Shown here in pieces: positions 52,473-61,587 of a stretch of DNA of 64,000 bases (the stretch's first letter is position 1; every line of letters starts with the position of its first letter). The stretch is from Cetobacterium sp. NK01. Its GTDB lineage: Bacteria > Fusobacteriota > Fusobacteriia > Fusobacteriales > Fusobacteriaceae. The stretch spans positions 248,001 through 312,000 of the forward strand of contig NZ_JANIBO010000001.1 of assembly GCF_024506395.1 (NCBI RefSeq), read 5' to 3'. The notes below the pieces were generated by a model that was not told the DNA's origin, did no database searches, and was given only the letters and a program-made list of their open reading frames with translations. Position numbers and translations under genes: made by a program.

Positions 52473-52954
52473 GTTATCATCTCAATTAAATCTTTAACAG
52501 TATATTGTAAATACTGCCCTTTTAAATAATCCATCTTTACGTCTTCATATACATATTTTTTTACTTCTTTTGGTCTTTCAACAAAAATCTCACCACAAAC
52601 TTCATATTCTTCTGTTAGAGGAACAATGAATGGAACTTTAAACTCTTCAACTTCCATTAATGGCTTTAAAAATTTTTCTCCTCTAGCTTTAGTTATAATT
52701 GTCATATCAAAATTTGGATTTAGTTCACAAAATTTTTTTAAAACAGTTACATTTAACTGAAAATCCATGCACCAAGGTTCTCCTGAAACTAAAAAATTTA
52801 TTTTTCTCTCAATATTTTTTACTGTTTCTATTTCTTCTTCGCTCATTATAATTCTTGAATAATTTTTAGGTATTCTATCTCTTTCACTTTTTATTCCAGT
52901 TCCCATAAATGCGTCAAAGTTCATTCCTGCTGAATAAAGTGTTTTCATATCCAT
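52463..52954 (-). CDS. Thioredoxin-family protein
   Basis: 163 residues. A central thioredoxin-like segment NFLVSGEPWCMDFQLNVTVL has a single Cys in the active-site helix, then a cis-Pro loop VPFIVPL. Helical extensions on both sides match the larger thioredoxin-like (thioredoxin_9 type) proteins. The role is unknown. It is the last of four minus-strand genes that start at 54320. Confidence 0.78.
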   Translation of the reverse strand: MDMKTLYSAGMNFDAFMGTGIKSERDRIPKNYSRIIMSEEEIETVKNIERKINFLVSGEPWCMDFQLNVTVLKKFCELNPNFDMTIITKARGEKFLKPLMEVEEFKVPFIVPLTEEYEVCGEIFVERPKEVKKYVYEDVKMDYLKGQYLQYTVKDLIEMITKK

Positions 52955-52980
52955 TTACTTCACCTCATAAACTTTTTTTA

Positions 52981-53175
52981 CTATTTATTTAGTAATTTAC
53001 AATTTTTATATTCATTTTTTTGTCCTAATCTATAAGTACATGTTCCTGATAAAATTTTACATTTTATAGACATATAATCCTCTATCATTACTCCTATTGA
53101 ATTTTTACACTCTAACGTTGGATATTGCTCAATAATCTCTTTTTTTTCCTCTTCTGTTATAAAATATTTTTCCAT
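52981..53175 (-). CDS. Small Cys-containing hypothetical protein
   Basis: 64 residues with four Cys (ECKN, IKCK, GTCTYR, KNCK), possibly a metal site. A GGAGA site lies before the ATG. I know no family. It lies 26 bp before the thioredoxin-like gene and 10 bp after the DUF1275 gene. Confidence 0.6.
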   Translation of the reverse strand: MEKYFITEEEKKEIIEQYPTLECKNSIGVMIEDYMSIKCKILSGTCTYRLGQKNEYKNCKLLNK

Positions 53176-53185
53176 TTATCTTCTC

Positions 53186-53851
53186 CTACCTTTTCATTTT
53201 ATAATATTTATCTCTTAATAAGAAATAGAATGCACCACTTAAAATATAAGCTATTGACATATAGTTTATAGTATTTCTACCTAAATATTTTAAACCTAAT
53301 CCCACTAAAAGTCCACCTGTTATAAAAGAAAGAATATTCATTGCATAATATTTCATCTTCCATGTAATCTCTCGATTTCCTCTTAAATAATGACCTATTA
53401 CAACTCCAAGATCTGTAACTGTTCCTGTCATGTGGGTAGTTCTTATAACCATACCTCTATAACGTATAAATAATCCATTTTGCAAACCTAAAGAAAAAGC
53501 AAGGATAAAAACAAATAGAACTTCAGTATAAAGATACATCTCTAAAAATTTAAGAAGCACTCCTATAAATATAAAAGTATCTCCATATCTTTTTCTAAGC
53601 TCAAAATCTCTTCCTGATCCTATAATAACTCCTGAAACTATTGCTCCACTAAAAAATGAGATTACTAATCCTATCATTATCTTTAAATGCGGTATATTAT
53701 AATAAGCTAAATCTGTAGAGATTCTTGTAACACTTCCTGTTATATGGCTAGCTGTTAAAGAAAACTGCAATATTGCAAAAGCATTCATTCCTCCACCTAA
53801 AAAAGCTAATAAACTTATCCATAAAAACAGTTTTTTATTAATTTGTTCCAT
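53186..53851 (-). CDS. DUF1275 membrane protein (YoaK family)
   Basis: 221 residues with about six membrane helices. The family marks are LAFLGGGMNAFAIL at the N-terminus, HITGSVTRIS, and RTTHMTGTVTDLGVVIGH. The function of DUF1275 is unknown. GGTAGAG precedes the ATG. Part of the four-gene operon. Confidence 0.88.
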   Translation of the reverse strand: MEQINKKLFLWISLLAFLGGGMNAFAILQFSLTASHITGSVTRISTDLAYYNIPHLKIMIGLVISFFSGAIVSGVIIGSGRDFELRKRYGDTFIFIGVLLKFLEMYLYTEVLFVFILAFSLGLQNGLFIRYRGMVIRTTHMTGTVTDLGVVIGHYLRGNREITWKMKYYAMNILSFITGGLLVGLGLKYLGRNTINYMSIAYILSGAFYFLLRDKYYKMKR

Positions 53852-53864
53852 CTCTACCTTCTTC

Positions 53865-54320
53865 TTAGTACTTTATTTTGAATACTGCTTTTTTTAATTC
53901 TTTTGGTTTATCATCTTTTGAAATTAACGGCATATGAGGTTCATCAGGAAATACTATTAAAAAGTTATCTTTATTCATATTTAATCTATACTCCTCTTCA
54001 CCTTCTAAAACTTGGAAATCACTCTCTTCATTATACTCTGTCTTTTCTTTTAAAGAGTTCTTTAATGAATATCCAATTCCTTCTTCTCCATCAATCACCA
54101 CATGAATATCTATATATTTTTTATGTCCTTCAAAAAAGCATTCGTTTAATACCTTAGTTTTACACTCTTGTAAGTTAAAAAATACATTGTCTCCATCAAT
54201 TTCATTTTTACCTATTGCCCCAGTTTTGTAGCTTCCGTTTTCAATAGCCTCTATCGCCATATCTAAGCCCTTAGAGATTCCTTTATAAAACTTCAATTCA
54301 TTAATTTGTCCAAAGATCAT
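53865..54320 (-). CDS. YhcH/YjgK/YiaL-family protein
   Basis: 151-residue cupin-like beta-sandwich of the EbgC type: IDIHVVIDGEEGIGYS (ligand-binding), FLIVFPDEPHMPLI and KKAVFKIKY at the end. In sugar operons it assists sialic acid or galactoside use by binding aldoses. It leads the four-gene operon; AGGGGG lies upstream. Confidence 0.88.
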   Translation of the reverse strand: MIFGQINELKFYKGISKGLDMAIEAIENGSYKTGAIGKNEIDGDNVFFNLQECKTKVLNECFFEGHKKYIDIHVVIDGEEGIGYSLKNSLKEKTEYNEESDFQVLEGEEEYRLNMNKDNFLIVFPDEPHMPLISKDDKPKELKKAVFKIKY

Positions 54321-54465
54321 TTCTAATCCCCCTTATTTTTTATTATCATCTTTAATGATATTCTAAACCCCTTCATAAAGTCAAGCTATAATTTAATTTA
54401 GATTGATTTTTTTTGATAATTCTTTTATAATATAGTGTGAAGAAATATATTTAGAGGAGGATATT

Positions 54466-56268
54466 GTGTTACAAAAATTTAAAAGAAACTTTTCAATTAT
54501 AGCACATATAGATCACGGTAAATCAACTGTAGCTGATAGACTACTTCAAGCTACTGGTACTGTTACTGAAAGAGAAATGAAAGAACAACTTCTTGATTCA
54601 ATGGAATTAGAAAGAGAAAAGGGAATTACTATAAAAGCTCAAGCTGTTACTTTAAAGTATACTGCTAATGATGGAAATGAGTATGAATTAAATCTTATTG
54701 ATACTCCTGGACACGTTGACTTTATATATGAAGTTTCACGTTCACTATCTGCTTGTGAAGGAGCACTTTTAGTTGTAGACGCTGCTCAAGGAGTTGAGGC
54801 TCAAACTCTTGCTAATGTTTATTTAGCTCTTGAAAATAATCTTGAGATTGTTCCTGTTATTAATAAAATCGACTTACCTGCAGCAGATGTAGATAAGGTT
54901 AAAAACGAAATTGAGGATATTATTGGATTACCTGCTGATGATGCCGTTTTAGTTTCTGCTAAAGCTGGTATTGGAATCGCTGAGCTTTTAGAAGCTATTG
55001 TTGAAAGAGTTCCTGCTCCAACGTTTGATGAAGATGCGCCTCTTAAAGCTATGATTTTTGACTCTTTATTTGATGATTATCGTGGAGTTATAACTTATGT
55101 TAAAGTTCTTGATGGTTCTATCAAAAAAGGAGATAAAATTAAAATTTGGTCTACTGGAAAAGAGTTTGATGTACTTGAGTGTGGAATCTTTGCTCCAACA
55201 AAAAAAGAGCAACCTGAATTAAGTTCTGGATCAGTTGGATACATCATTACTGGAATAAAAACAATTCAAGATACACAGGTTGGAGATACTATAACTCATG
55301 CTAAAAGACCTTGTGCTGAGCCATTAGAAGGGTTTAGACCTGCTCAATCAATGGTTTTTGCAGGATTATATCCTATTTCTACAGATGACTATGAAGATTT
55401 AAGAGAAGCTTTAGAAAAACTTCAATTAAATGACGCTTCTTTAACATTTATTCCAGAAACATCACTTGCTTTAGGATTTGGATTTAGATGTGGATTCCTT
55501 GGATTACTACATATGGAAATTATAGTTGAAAGACTTAGAAGAGAGTATGACATTGATCTAATCTCTACTTCTCCGTCAGTTGAGTATAGAATAACTTTAG
55601 AAGGAAAAGAAACTTATGTTATAGATAACCCTTGTGATTTCCCTGAAGGTGGAAGAGCTAAGTTCTGTGTAGAAGAGCCTTATATAAAAGGAAGTATTCT
55701 TACTCCAAAAGATTACGTTGGAAATGTTATGGAACTTTGTCAAGAAAAAAGAGGAACATACATTGATATGAAGTACATAGATGATAATAGAACAATGGTA
55801 ATTTATGAGTTGCCTCTTGCGGAAATTGTTATCGACTTCTATGATAAATTAAAATCAAGAACTAAAGGATATGCTTCATTTGAATATGAGATGATTGGAT
55901 ATAAAGAATCTTCTCTTGTTAAAGTAGATATTCTTGTTTCTGGAAATGTTGTTGATGCGTTCTCGTTTATAGCTCACACTGATCATGCAGCTTCAAGAGG
56001 AAGAGCTATTTGTGAAAAACTAAAAGAGATTATTCCTAGACAACAATTTGAAGTTCCTATTCAAGCTGCATTAGGTGCCAAAATAATAGCTAGAGAAACT
56101 ATTAAAGCTTACAGAAAGAACGTTCTTGCTAAATGTTATGGTGGAGACATCTCTAGAAAGAAAAAGCTTTTAGAAAAGCAAAAAGAAGGAAAGAAAAGAA
56201 TGAAACAAATTGGAAACGTTGAAATTCCACAAGAGGCATTCGTATCTGTCCTTAAACTTAATGATTAA
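54466..56268 (+). CDS. lepA: Translation elongation factor 4 (LepA)
   Basis: 600 residues, full length. The G domain has [10 protein letters not shown] (P-loop), DTPGHVD (G3), NKIDLP (G4) and SAKAGIG (G5). Further on come the EF-4-specific region and the C-terminal domain ([15 protein letters not shown]). It acts on the ribosome, back-translocating or aiding assembly. The start is GTG at 54466 with AGAGGAGG 6 nt upstream. The gene ends at a hairpin terminator. Confidence 0.98.
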   Translation: MLQKFKRNFSIIAHIDHGKSTVADRLLQATGTVTEREMKEQLLDSMELEREKGITIKAQAVTLKYTANDGNEYELNLIDTPGHVDFIYEVSRSLSACEGALLVVDAAQGVEAQTLANVYLALENNLEIVPVINKIDLPAADVDKVKNEIEDIIGLPADDAVLVSAKAGIGIAELLEAIVERVPAPTFDEDAPLKAMIFDSLFDDYRGVITYVKVLDGSIKKGDKIKIWSTGKEFDVLECGIFAPTKKEQPELSSGSVGYIITGIKTIQDTQVGDTITHAKRPCAEPLEGFRPAQSMVFAGLYPISTDDYEDLREALEKLQLNDASLTFIPETSLALGFGFRCGFLGLLHMEIIVERLRREYDIDLISTSPSVEYRITLEGKETYVIDNPCDFPEGGRAKFCVEEPYIKGSILTPKDYVGNVMELCQEKRGTYIDMKYIDDNRTMVIYELPLAEIVIDFYDKLKSRTKGYASFEYEMIGYKESSLVKVDILVSGNVVDAFSFIAHTDHAASRGRAICEKLKEIIPRQQFEVPIQAALGAKIIARETIKAYRKNVLAKCYGGDISRKKKLLEKQKEGKKRMKQIGNVEIPQEAFVSVLKLND

Positions 56269-56278
56269 TAATTTTTTA

Positions 56279-56304
56279 GGTGAGCAATATAGCTCACCTT
56301 TTAT
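56279..56304 (+). terminator. lepA terminator
   Basis: GGTGAGC (56279-56285) pairs with GCTCACC (56292-56298), then TTTTATTTT. Confidence 0.88.
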
Positions 56305-56327
56305 TTTAAGGAGGGGTTTTTTATTTT

Positions 56328-57941
56328 ATGAAAAAATTACACTTTATTTTGAAAAGAATTTTTCCAGACATTCTAAGTATTCTAATTTTTCTATCTGGAT
56401 CACTTATTATGTTTTCAAATTCATCTAAACTAGATTTAAGATATATTAAATTTATTTATTCCATCCTTCCAGGAGATGTTATAACTTTGTCTCATCTTTC
56501 CTCTAATATAATTGGAACTTTTTTACTTATATTAGCCTATGGAATCTATCGAAGGTTAGATAGCGCATACTATCTCTCTGTCATCGCCTTTATTTTTGCT
56601 ATATTTTTTAGTTTTTTCAAAGGCTTTAACTACTTAGAAGCAGCTTTTTTTAGTTTTATTCTTATTTTATTGATTCCATCTAAAGATAGATTTTATAGAA
56701 AATCATCTATTTTAAAAGATAAACTTTCTATAAGTTGGGTTCTTTTTACATTATTTGTTATTTTGCTAAGTATATTTTTTGGATTTTATTCCTTTAAAAC
56801 TGTTGAATATCAAAAAGAAGTATGGTGGCATATTGCTTTAAATAGACACTACACTATTTTTTTAAGAAATAGTTTTATCTCACTATCTATATTTTGTCTT
56901 TTCTTAGTTTTTAACTTTTTTAATACTGTTTTAAGTGTTGAAAAAGTTCCAAGCTCTAAAGTTATAAACGAAATAAAAAAAATAATTAAAACCAGTGATA
57001 ATAGTTACTCATCTTTAGCTTTACTTCCTGACAAATCAATTATTTTTGATAAAAGTAAAAGTTCATATATTATGTATGGAAATACTTCTGGAAATCTAAT
57101 ATCTATGGGAGACCCTATTGGTGATAAAAAACATTTTCGTGAGATTATACAAGACTTTTATAGAATAGGAAAACAAAGTGGAAAAAATATAGCTTTTTAT
57201 GAAATTTCTAAAGATCATCTTTCTGAATATTTAGAATTAGGTCTTAAAATAATTAAAATAGGAGAAGAAGCTATTGTTGATTTAAAACAATACGATATTT
57301 CTACACCTTTATATAAAAAAATAAGATATACATTTAATAAATTTGAAAAATTAAACTTTACATTTACAGTTGTTGACTCTATAGATGGCCTAGAATCTCA
57401 ACTAAAAAAAGTTTCAGATAATTGGTTGAAAAATAAAAAAGCTAAGGAGAAGGGATTTTCTTTAGGGAACTTTAATTTAGATTATCTTAAAAATTTTAAA
57501 ATAGCTCTTTTGTATAATGAAAATAACGAGTTAATTGCCTTTTCTAACTTATTAACAACTGATACTAAAAATGAAATAGCTATTGATTTAATGAGATATG
57601 TTGATTCTGCACCATCAGGAACTATGGAATATCTATTTATTAAAATAATAAATTGGTCAAAGGAGAATGAATATAACTACTTTAGTTTAGGAATGGCTCC
57701 ACTAGCTGGTATCTATGGTGGTGATTTAGCTCCTTTATGGAATAGATTAAGTGTATTTCTATTTAATCATGGTGGTAACTTTTATAATTTTGAGGGTTTA
57801 AAACAATTTAAAGATAAATTTGCTCCCCACTGGGAATCAAAATATCTTGCTTATTCAGGACACTTTAATTTAGCTTCTTTACTTAAAGATATCGCTCTTT
57901 TAATATCAGGAGGATTACTTGGTATTTTTAGTAAAAAATAA
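56328..57941 (+). CDS. MprF-like membrane protein with DUF2156 domain
   Basis: 537 residues. The first ~210 form about six membrane helices; residues ~225-520 form a GNAT-like DUF2156 domain with YEISKDHLSEYLELGLK, GEEAIVDLKQYD, and MEYLFIKIINWSKENEYNYF-type core. This is the C-terminal half of phosphatidylglycerol lysyltransferase MprF, which aminoacylates membrane lipids. The shorter N-terminus than full MprF leaves open whether it has a flippase. AAGGAGG lies upstream. Confidence 0.88.
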   Translation: MKKLHFILKRIFPDILSILIFLSGSLIMFSNSSKLDLRYIKFIYSILPGDVITLSHLSSNIIGTFLLILAYGIYRRLDSAYYLSVIAFIFAIFFSFFKGFNYLEAAFFSFILILLIPSKDRFYRKSSILKDKLSISWVLFTLFVILLSIFFGFYSFKTVEYQKEVWWHIALNRHYTIFLRNSFISLSIFCLFLVFNFFNTVLSVEKVPSSKVINEIKKIIKTSDNSYSSLALLPDKSIIFDKSKSSYIMYGNTSGNLISMGDPIGDKKHFREIIQDFYRIGKQSGKNIAFYEISKDHLSEYLELGLKIIKIGEEAIVDLKQYDISTPLYKKIRYTFNKFEKLNFTFTVVDSIDGLESQLKKVSDNWLKNKKAKEKGFSLGNFNLDYLKNFKIALLYNENNELIAFSNLLTTDTKNEIAIDLMRYVDSAPSGTMEYLFIKIINWSKENEYNYFSLGMAPLAGIYGGDLAPLWNRLSVFLFNHGGNFYNFEGLKQFKDKFAPHWESKYLAYSGHFNLASLLKDIALLISGGLLGIFSKK

Positions 57942-57953
57942 TACTATATGAAA

Positions 57954-57982
57954 AAAAGGAGAGATTATTAATCTCTCCTTTT
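57954..57982. terminator. Bidirectional terminator
   Basis: AAAAGGAGAGATT (57954-57966) pairs with AATCTCTCCTTTT (57970-57982). It ends the MprF-like gene and rpmA. Confidence 0.88.
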
Positions 57983-57988
57983 GAAATC

Positions 57989-58279
57989 TTAGTTAGCTTT
58001 TTCAGCGTAAACTGAAACTTGCTTCTTGTCTCTTCCTAATCTCTCGAACTTTACGTATCCATCGATTAATGCGAATAGAGTATGATCTTTTCCACATCCC
58101 ATGTTGTTTCCAGCGTGGAATTTGTTTCCTCTTTGTCTAACGATGATGTTTCCAGCTTTTACAACCTCTCCATCATACTTCTTAACTCCAAGGTAATTTG
58201 GATTAGAATCTCTTCCGTTCTTAACAGAACCTTGTCCTTTTTTCTTCGCAAATAATTGTATATTTAATGTAAATAGCAT
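57989..58279 (-). CDS. rpmA: Ribosomal protein L27 with cleavable leader
   Basis: 96 residues. The mature protein begins [16 protein letters not shown]; before it is the leader [10 protein letters not shown], which is removed by the Prp protease between Phe and Ala. This leader is known from Firmicutes, Mollicutes and Fusobacteria. L27 lies at the peptidyl-transferase centre. It follows prp directly. Confidence 0.98.
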   Translation of the reverse strand: MLFTLNIQLFAKKKGQGSVKNGRDSNPNYLGVKKYDGEVVKAGNIIVRQRGNKFHAGNNMGCGKDHTLFALIDGYVKFERLGRDKKQVSVYAEKAN

Positions 58280-58615
58280 CTAAATTTCCTCCTTCTCTAC
58301 AAGCTTTATGTGTTTAGGATAACCCTTAGATAGTTCTTTCAACATTAATACCATTGTATCTAATAATACATGAACCTCTTTTTCTTTATTTGAAAAATCC
58401 ATTCCCCTCATATCAACGTCTAAGTACCCATCGGAGTCAATTTCAAATTTTGGTGTAATATCCAAAATCTCTTGCAATCCTCCTAACGGGAATTGCATTG
58501 CCATGGAAATTGCAGCACAAACAATATCTTGCCCGTACTCAGCATATTCAGCATGACCATTGGCTCTGTATCTAACTACTTTACCATTTTTTTTAACTAT
58601 TTCAATCTTTGTCAT
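58280..58615 (-). CDS. prp: Ribosomal-processing cysteine protease Prp
   Basis: 111 residues. His21 (NGHAEYAE) and Cys33 (DIVCAAIS) form the catalytic dyad. The small alpha/beta fold and the place between rplU and rpmA are diagnostic. It cleaves the L27 leader before ribosome assembly. Confidence 0.95.
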   Translation of the reverse strand: MTKIEIVKKNGKVVRYRANGHAEYAEYGQDIVCAAISMAMQFPLGGLQEILDITPKFEIDSDGYLDVDMRGMDFSNKEKEVHVLLDTMVLMLKELSKGYPKHIKLVEKEEI

Positions 58616-58622
58616 AAATTAA

Positions 58623-58934
58623 TTATGCATTGATTGCAGTAACTTTGATCTCAGTGAAAAGTTGTCTGTGACCTTTCTTTCTGTGATATCCAGTCTTTGG
58701 CTTGTATTTGAAGTTAACAACTTTAGCTCCTTTACCTTGAGCAACAACCTCTGCAACTACTTTAGCACCTTCAACAACAGGAGTTCCAACTTTAACCTCT
58801 CCATTGTTTGATACTAAAAGAACCTCTGTTAATTCTACAGTTGTGTTAACCTCAGCATTTAGTTTTTCAACTCTTAATACTTCACCTACTGCAACTTTGT
58901 ACTGTTTTCCTCCAGTTTTTATAACTGCGTACAT
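58623..58934 (-). CDS. rplU: Ribosomal protein L21
   Basis: 103 residues, full length: [14 protein letters not shown] at the N-terminus and [17 protein letters not shown] at the C-terminus. It opens the rplU-prp-rpmA operon. GGAGGTG precedes the ATG. Confidence 0.98.
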   Translation of the reverse strand: MYAVIKTGGKQYKVAVGEVLRVEKLNAEVNTTVELTEVLLVSNNGEVKVGTPVVEGAKVVAEVVAQGKGAKVVNFKYKPKTGYHRKKGHRQLFTEIKVTAINA

Positions 58935-59035
58935 TCTAACACCTCCAAAAGTATAAAGATCGCTAGATTCGGTTGCTGACGACCTTATCCAAGCTTAATC
59001 TACTGTTTATCATATCATTTTTTTCATATTTTGTC
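58935..59035 (-). ncRNA. Candidate L21 leader RNA
   Basis: The ~100-nt leader of rplU on the minus strand is unusually GC-rich for this window. It contains AAGCTTGGATAAGG, GGTCGTCAGCAACCG and AATCTAGCGATC, with possible GGTCG/CGATC pairing. L21 leaders in Firmicutes regulate this operon; the match here is only by position and general composition. Confidence 0.42.
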
Positions 59036-59042
59036 AACTTAT

Positions 59043-59813
59043 TTATTTCAACCACTCTTGTGATACTGGGGATCCATTTCTAAAAATTGTAATTTTTTCT
59101 AATTCACCTTTAGATGTATAATTTCTCCATTCTCCGTTAGGAAGTCCTCCTGCAAGTCTTCCTTTTTCTCTTATTTGACCATTATCCCAATATGCTACCC
59201 ATTCTCCATTTCCACCTTTAAAGTCTTCTTGATGTAATATTTTACCTGCATTATCATACCAAGTTGCAGGTCCTGAGACTCTTCCACCTGAATACGATAT
59301 TCTAGAACGAATATTTCCTGTGTTTCTATAGTAACTTTCTTGTAATCCGTTTCTAACTCCATCTACATACATCTCTTTTAATCCAACTCTTCCAGCTTCT
59401 GAATACCAAGTTTTATAACCATTTAACTTACCATTTTTATACTCTTCTGTATAATGTTTATGAACTCCTACAACAGCAGCAAAAGTTCCTGTAAATGGTA
59501 CTGTAGAGCTTCCATTATACGCTATTTTGTTTCTAACTTGTTTCTTTCCTATATTAACCTGATCAATACCATTTAATGTTATTTCAGTTACTGCACTTTC
59601 TGCTAAGGCCACATTTTGTCCTGTATGAATTATATCAGTTTGCGGTATAAATTCTCCTTCTGACATAGTCGATATACTCACATCATAAGCTTGTTTTGTC
59701 ACTGTAGGCAACAGGATACGATCCTCTTCACTCATTTTCTTTTCTAAAGGTGTACATCCTATTAAACTCAATAATATAATTCCTACTACTATTTTCATCT
59801 TTTTCATACTCAT
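59043..59813 (-). CDS. Lipoprotein with MORN-like repeats (YwqK family)
   Basis: 256 residues. The lipobox is LLSLIGC near residue 20. The C-terminal two thirds carry MORN-like repeats (GKLNGYKTWYSEAG, GVRNGLQESYYRNTG, GGNGEWVAYWDNG, GGLPNGEWRNYTSKG). Annotated in databases as YwqK-type antitoxin proteins, but no toxin gene lies beside it. Likely an outer-membrane-anchored protein of unknown role. Confidence 0.85.
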   Translation of the reverse strand: MSMKKMKIVVGIILLSLIGCTPLEKKMSEEDRILLPTVTKQAYDVSISTMSEGEFIPQTDIIHTGQNVALAESAVTEITLNGIDQVNIGKKQVRNKIAYNGSSTVPFTGTFAAVVGVHKHYTEEYKNGKLNGYKTWYSEAGRVGLKEMYVDGVRNGLQESYYRNTGNIRSRISYSGGRVSGPATWYDNAGKILHQEDFKGGNGEWVAYWDNGQIREKGRLAGGLPNGEWRNYTSKGELEKITIFRNGSPVSQEWLK

Positions 59814-59835
59814 ACTTCTCCTAATAAGATTTTAT

Positions 59836-59877
59836 ATAAAAAATAAAGTCAAGGAATTTTCACAAAATTTCTTGACT
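59836..59877 (-). terminator. rnpB terminator
   Basis: GTCAAGGAATTTT (59848-59860) pairs with AAAATTTCTTGAC (59864-59876); on the minus strand a T-rich run follows (59847-59836). Confidence 0.88.
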
Positions 59878-59892
59878 CAGTTGTTTCTTATT

Positions 59893-60228
59893 GATAGGCA
59901 TTAAATAAGCCGGGTTTTGTATTTGTCAATCATTTATCTAGAACTATAATTGCTTATAGCTTCAAGCAACTTACCCTGAGAGAGGACGAGCAACCCCTAT
60001 TTCTCTCCTATTTAGTCTTGCTCCAAAGGGGGTTTACCTAGCTTCTTTAGTCTCCTAAAGAACTGGTGGTCTCTTACACCACCTTTTCACCCTTACTGTA
60101 TAAAACAGCGGTCTATTTTCTGTGGCACTTTCCTTAAAGTTTCCTTTAGTAGCCGTTAGCTACCCTTTTGCTCTGCGGAGCCCGGACTTTCCTCTTACTA
60201 ATGCAAGCGATTAACTCTAATACCTATC
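59893..60228 (-). ncRNA. rnpB: RNase P RNA
   Basis: Catalytic RNA of RNase P, about 336 nt, class A-like. On the minus strand it begins GATAGGTATTAGAG and contains the conserved GAGGAAAGTCCGGGCTC (P4 5' strand region) and, near the 3' end, AAAACCCGGCTTA. P1 pairs GATAGGTATTA at the 5' end with TAATGCCTATC at the 3' end. It matures the 5' ends of tRNAs. The 5' end overlaps the stop region of the CDS upstream by about 12 nt. Confidence 0.95.
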
Positions 60229-60786
60229 ATTTTTTAACTTATATTTTCTTTTTTTTTGTTTTACCTGTATTATTCTAATAGATAATACTAAAAATGTCAA
60301 TAAAATTCCTAAAAATACCTTAGTGCCTAGGGTCATTTGTTCTAAATCTTTACTATCCTCTTGAGAATCAGATACTGTTATAAAAACTTCTTGAAGACCT
60401 TCAACTAAATTTATTGCCACAAGTCCCTCATCTTTTTCCCCTACATACTCTTCAACATTTGTTAATAAAAGAGATAAATCTGAAGAAATATCCTCTGGAT
60501 TTAGATCTTGAGAAATTTTTAATTGAACCTTCAACACTCCATTTTCACTATCATTATTTTTTATTAAATTTATTATTACTGCTTTTTCCTGCTCTTCTGC
60601 TTCAAAACCTTCATTTTCTTCTAAAGTATTTAAATATAATTTATTTCCTGTTTTATCTTGAAAGTTTTCTATAGCTTCTGCTATCTTTTCCTTTGTGTCT
60701 CCAGTAAAAACATTTCTATAATCATTTAGTTTTCCAAGGACCAAAGTAGAAAATATTATCGTTCCTATTACCACTTGTTTTAGCAT
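60217..60786 (-). CDS. TPM-like signal-anchored protein
   Basis: 189 residues: signal peptide, a globular part (about 22-140) with the TPM-domain look (GDTKEKIAEAIENFQDKTGN then KLYLNTLEE), and a C-terminal membrane helix KVFLGILLTFLVLSIRII followed by a basic tail. TPM proteins are periplasmic; some are phosphatases or aid photosystem repair, but the role here is unknown. Its last codons (GAT AGG TAT TAG) coincide with the rnpB P1 strand. It follows the Nif3-like gene by 12 bp. Confidence 0.78.
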   Translation of the reverse strand: MLKQVVIGTIIFSTLVLGKLNDYRNVFTGDTKEKIAEAIENFQDKTGNKLYLNTLEENEGFEAEEQEKAVIINLIKNNDSENGVLKVQLKISQDLNPEDISSDLSLLLTNVEEYVGEKDEGLVAINLVEGLQEVFITVSDSQEDSKDLEQMTLGTKVFLGILLTFLVLSIRIIQVKQKKRKYKLKNDRY

Positions 60787-60798
60787 CCGTTGTTCTCC

Positions 60799-61587
60799 TT
60801 ACATTTTTTCAAATACTGGACCGTCATTATAAATTGTGATGGTTATTTCAAACTCTTTTCTTATTAAGTTTTCTAATAAATTTGAAAAAATCCATTCGCT
60901 TTCAAAATGACCTATATCAATTAAGTTAAAGTTCTCTTCTCGTGCATCCATAGCCTCATGATATTTTATGTCTCCTGTAATTAGAACCTGTGCTCCTAAT
61001 TTTTTAGCTTTTCTCCAATAAGATACCCCTGCACCAGTAACTATTGCTACCTTTTTTATCTCTTTATCATCATCTGATTTCACTACATTTATACTGTGCA
61101 GTTTTAGTTTTTCTTTCAATATTTCTGATATTTTTTCCAATTTTAAAGGTTCATCTAGCTTATATATTCTTCCAATTCCATACTCTCTACCATTTTGTTC
61201 TAAAGGATTTAGTATTTTTCCTAATTTTAATCCTAATATATTTTCACCTAAAAAATCATTTAATCCAGATTTTCCAGAATCTAAATTTGTATGCATAGAA
61301 TATACTGAAATACCATTTTCAATTAACTTTATTACTTTTCGTCCTATTAAAGTATCACTTGATACATTTTTTAATGGCTTAAAAATTAGAGGATGGTGAG
61401 TTATAATCAAATTAGCTCCTATTTCTATGGCCTTATCTATAACTTTTTCTGTTAAATCTAAAGATAATAAAATTCCATTAATTTTAGAATCTCTTTTTCC
61501 AATTTGTAAACCTACATTATCCCATTCCTCAGCTAAAAACATTGGAAATTTATCTTCTAAAAAGTTTATTAATTTGCTTAATTTCAT
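60799..61587 (-). CDS. Nif3-like dinuclear metal protein
   Basis: 262 residues of the NIF3/YbgI family: WDNVGLQIG at the N-terminus, ITHHPLIFKPL for the metal site, and HTNLDSGKSGLND, then IDIGHFESEW near the C-terminus. It forms hexameric rings with a di-iron or similar centre; in B. subtilis YqfO is linked to Fe or GTP-cyclohydrolase metal. The start overlaps the sigma-like gene by 4 bp (ATGA). Confidence 0.92.
   Translation of the reverse strand: MKLSKLINFLEDKFPMFLAEEWDNVGLQIGKRDSKINGILLSLDLTEKVIDKAIEIGANLIITHHPLIFKPLKNVSSDTLIGRKVIKLIENGISVYSMHTNLDSGKSGLNDFLGENILGLKLGKILNPLEQNGREYGIGRIYKLDEPLKLEKISEILKEKLKLHSINVVKSDDDKEIKKVAIVTGAGVSYWRKAKKLGAQVLITGDIKYHEAMDAREENFNLIDIGHFESEWIFSNLLENLIRKEFEITITIYNDGPVFEKM

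Noticed and set aside
54418-54460. Long leader or riboswitch before lepA
   Set aside because: Only a short AT-rich promoter-like region with TATAAT; no stable structure seen.
59870-60240. Protein-coding frame in the rnpB region
   Set aside because: The stretch has the conserved RNase P RNA segments and P1 pairing; no gene is needed to explain it.
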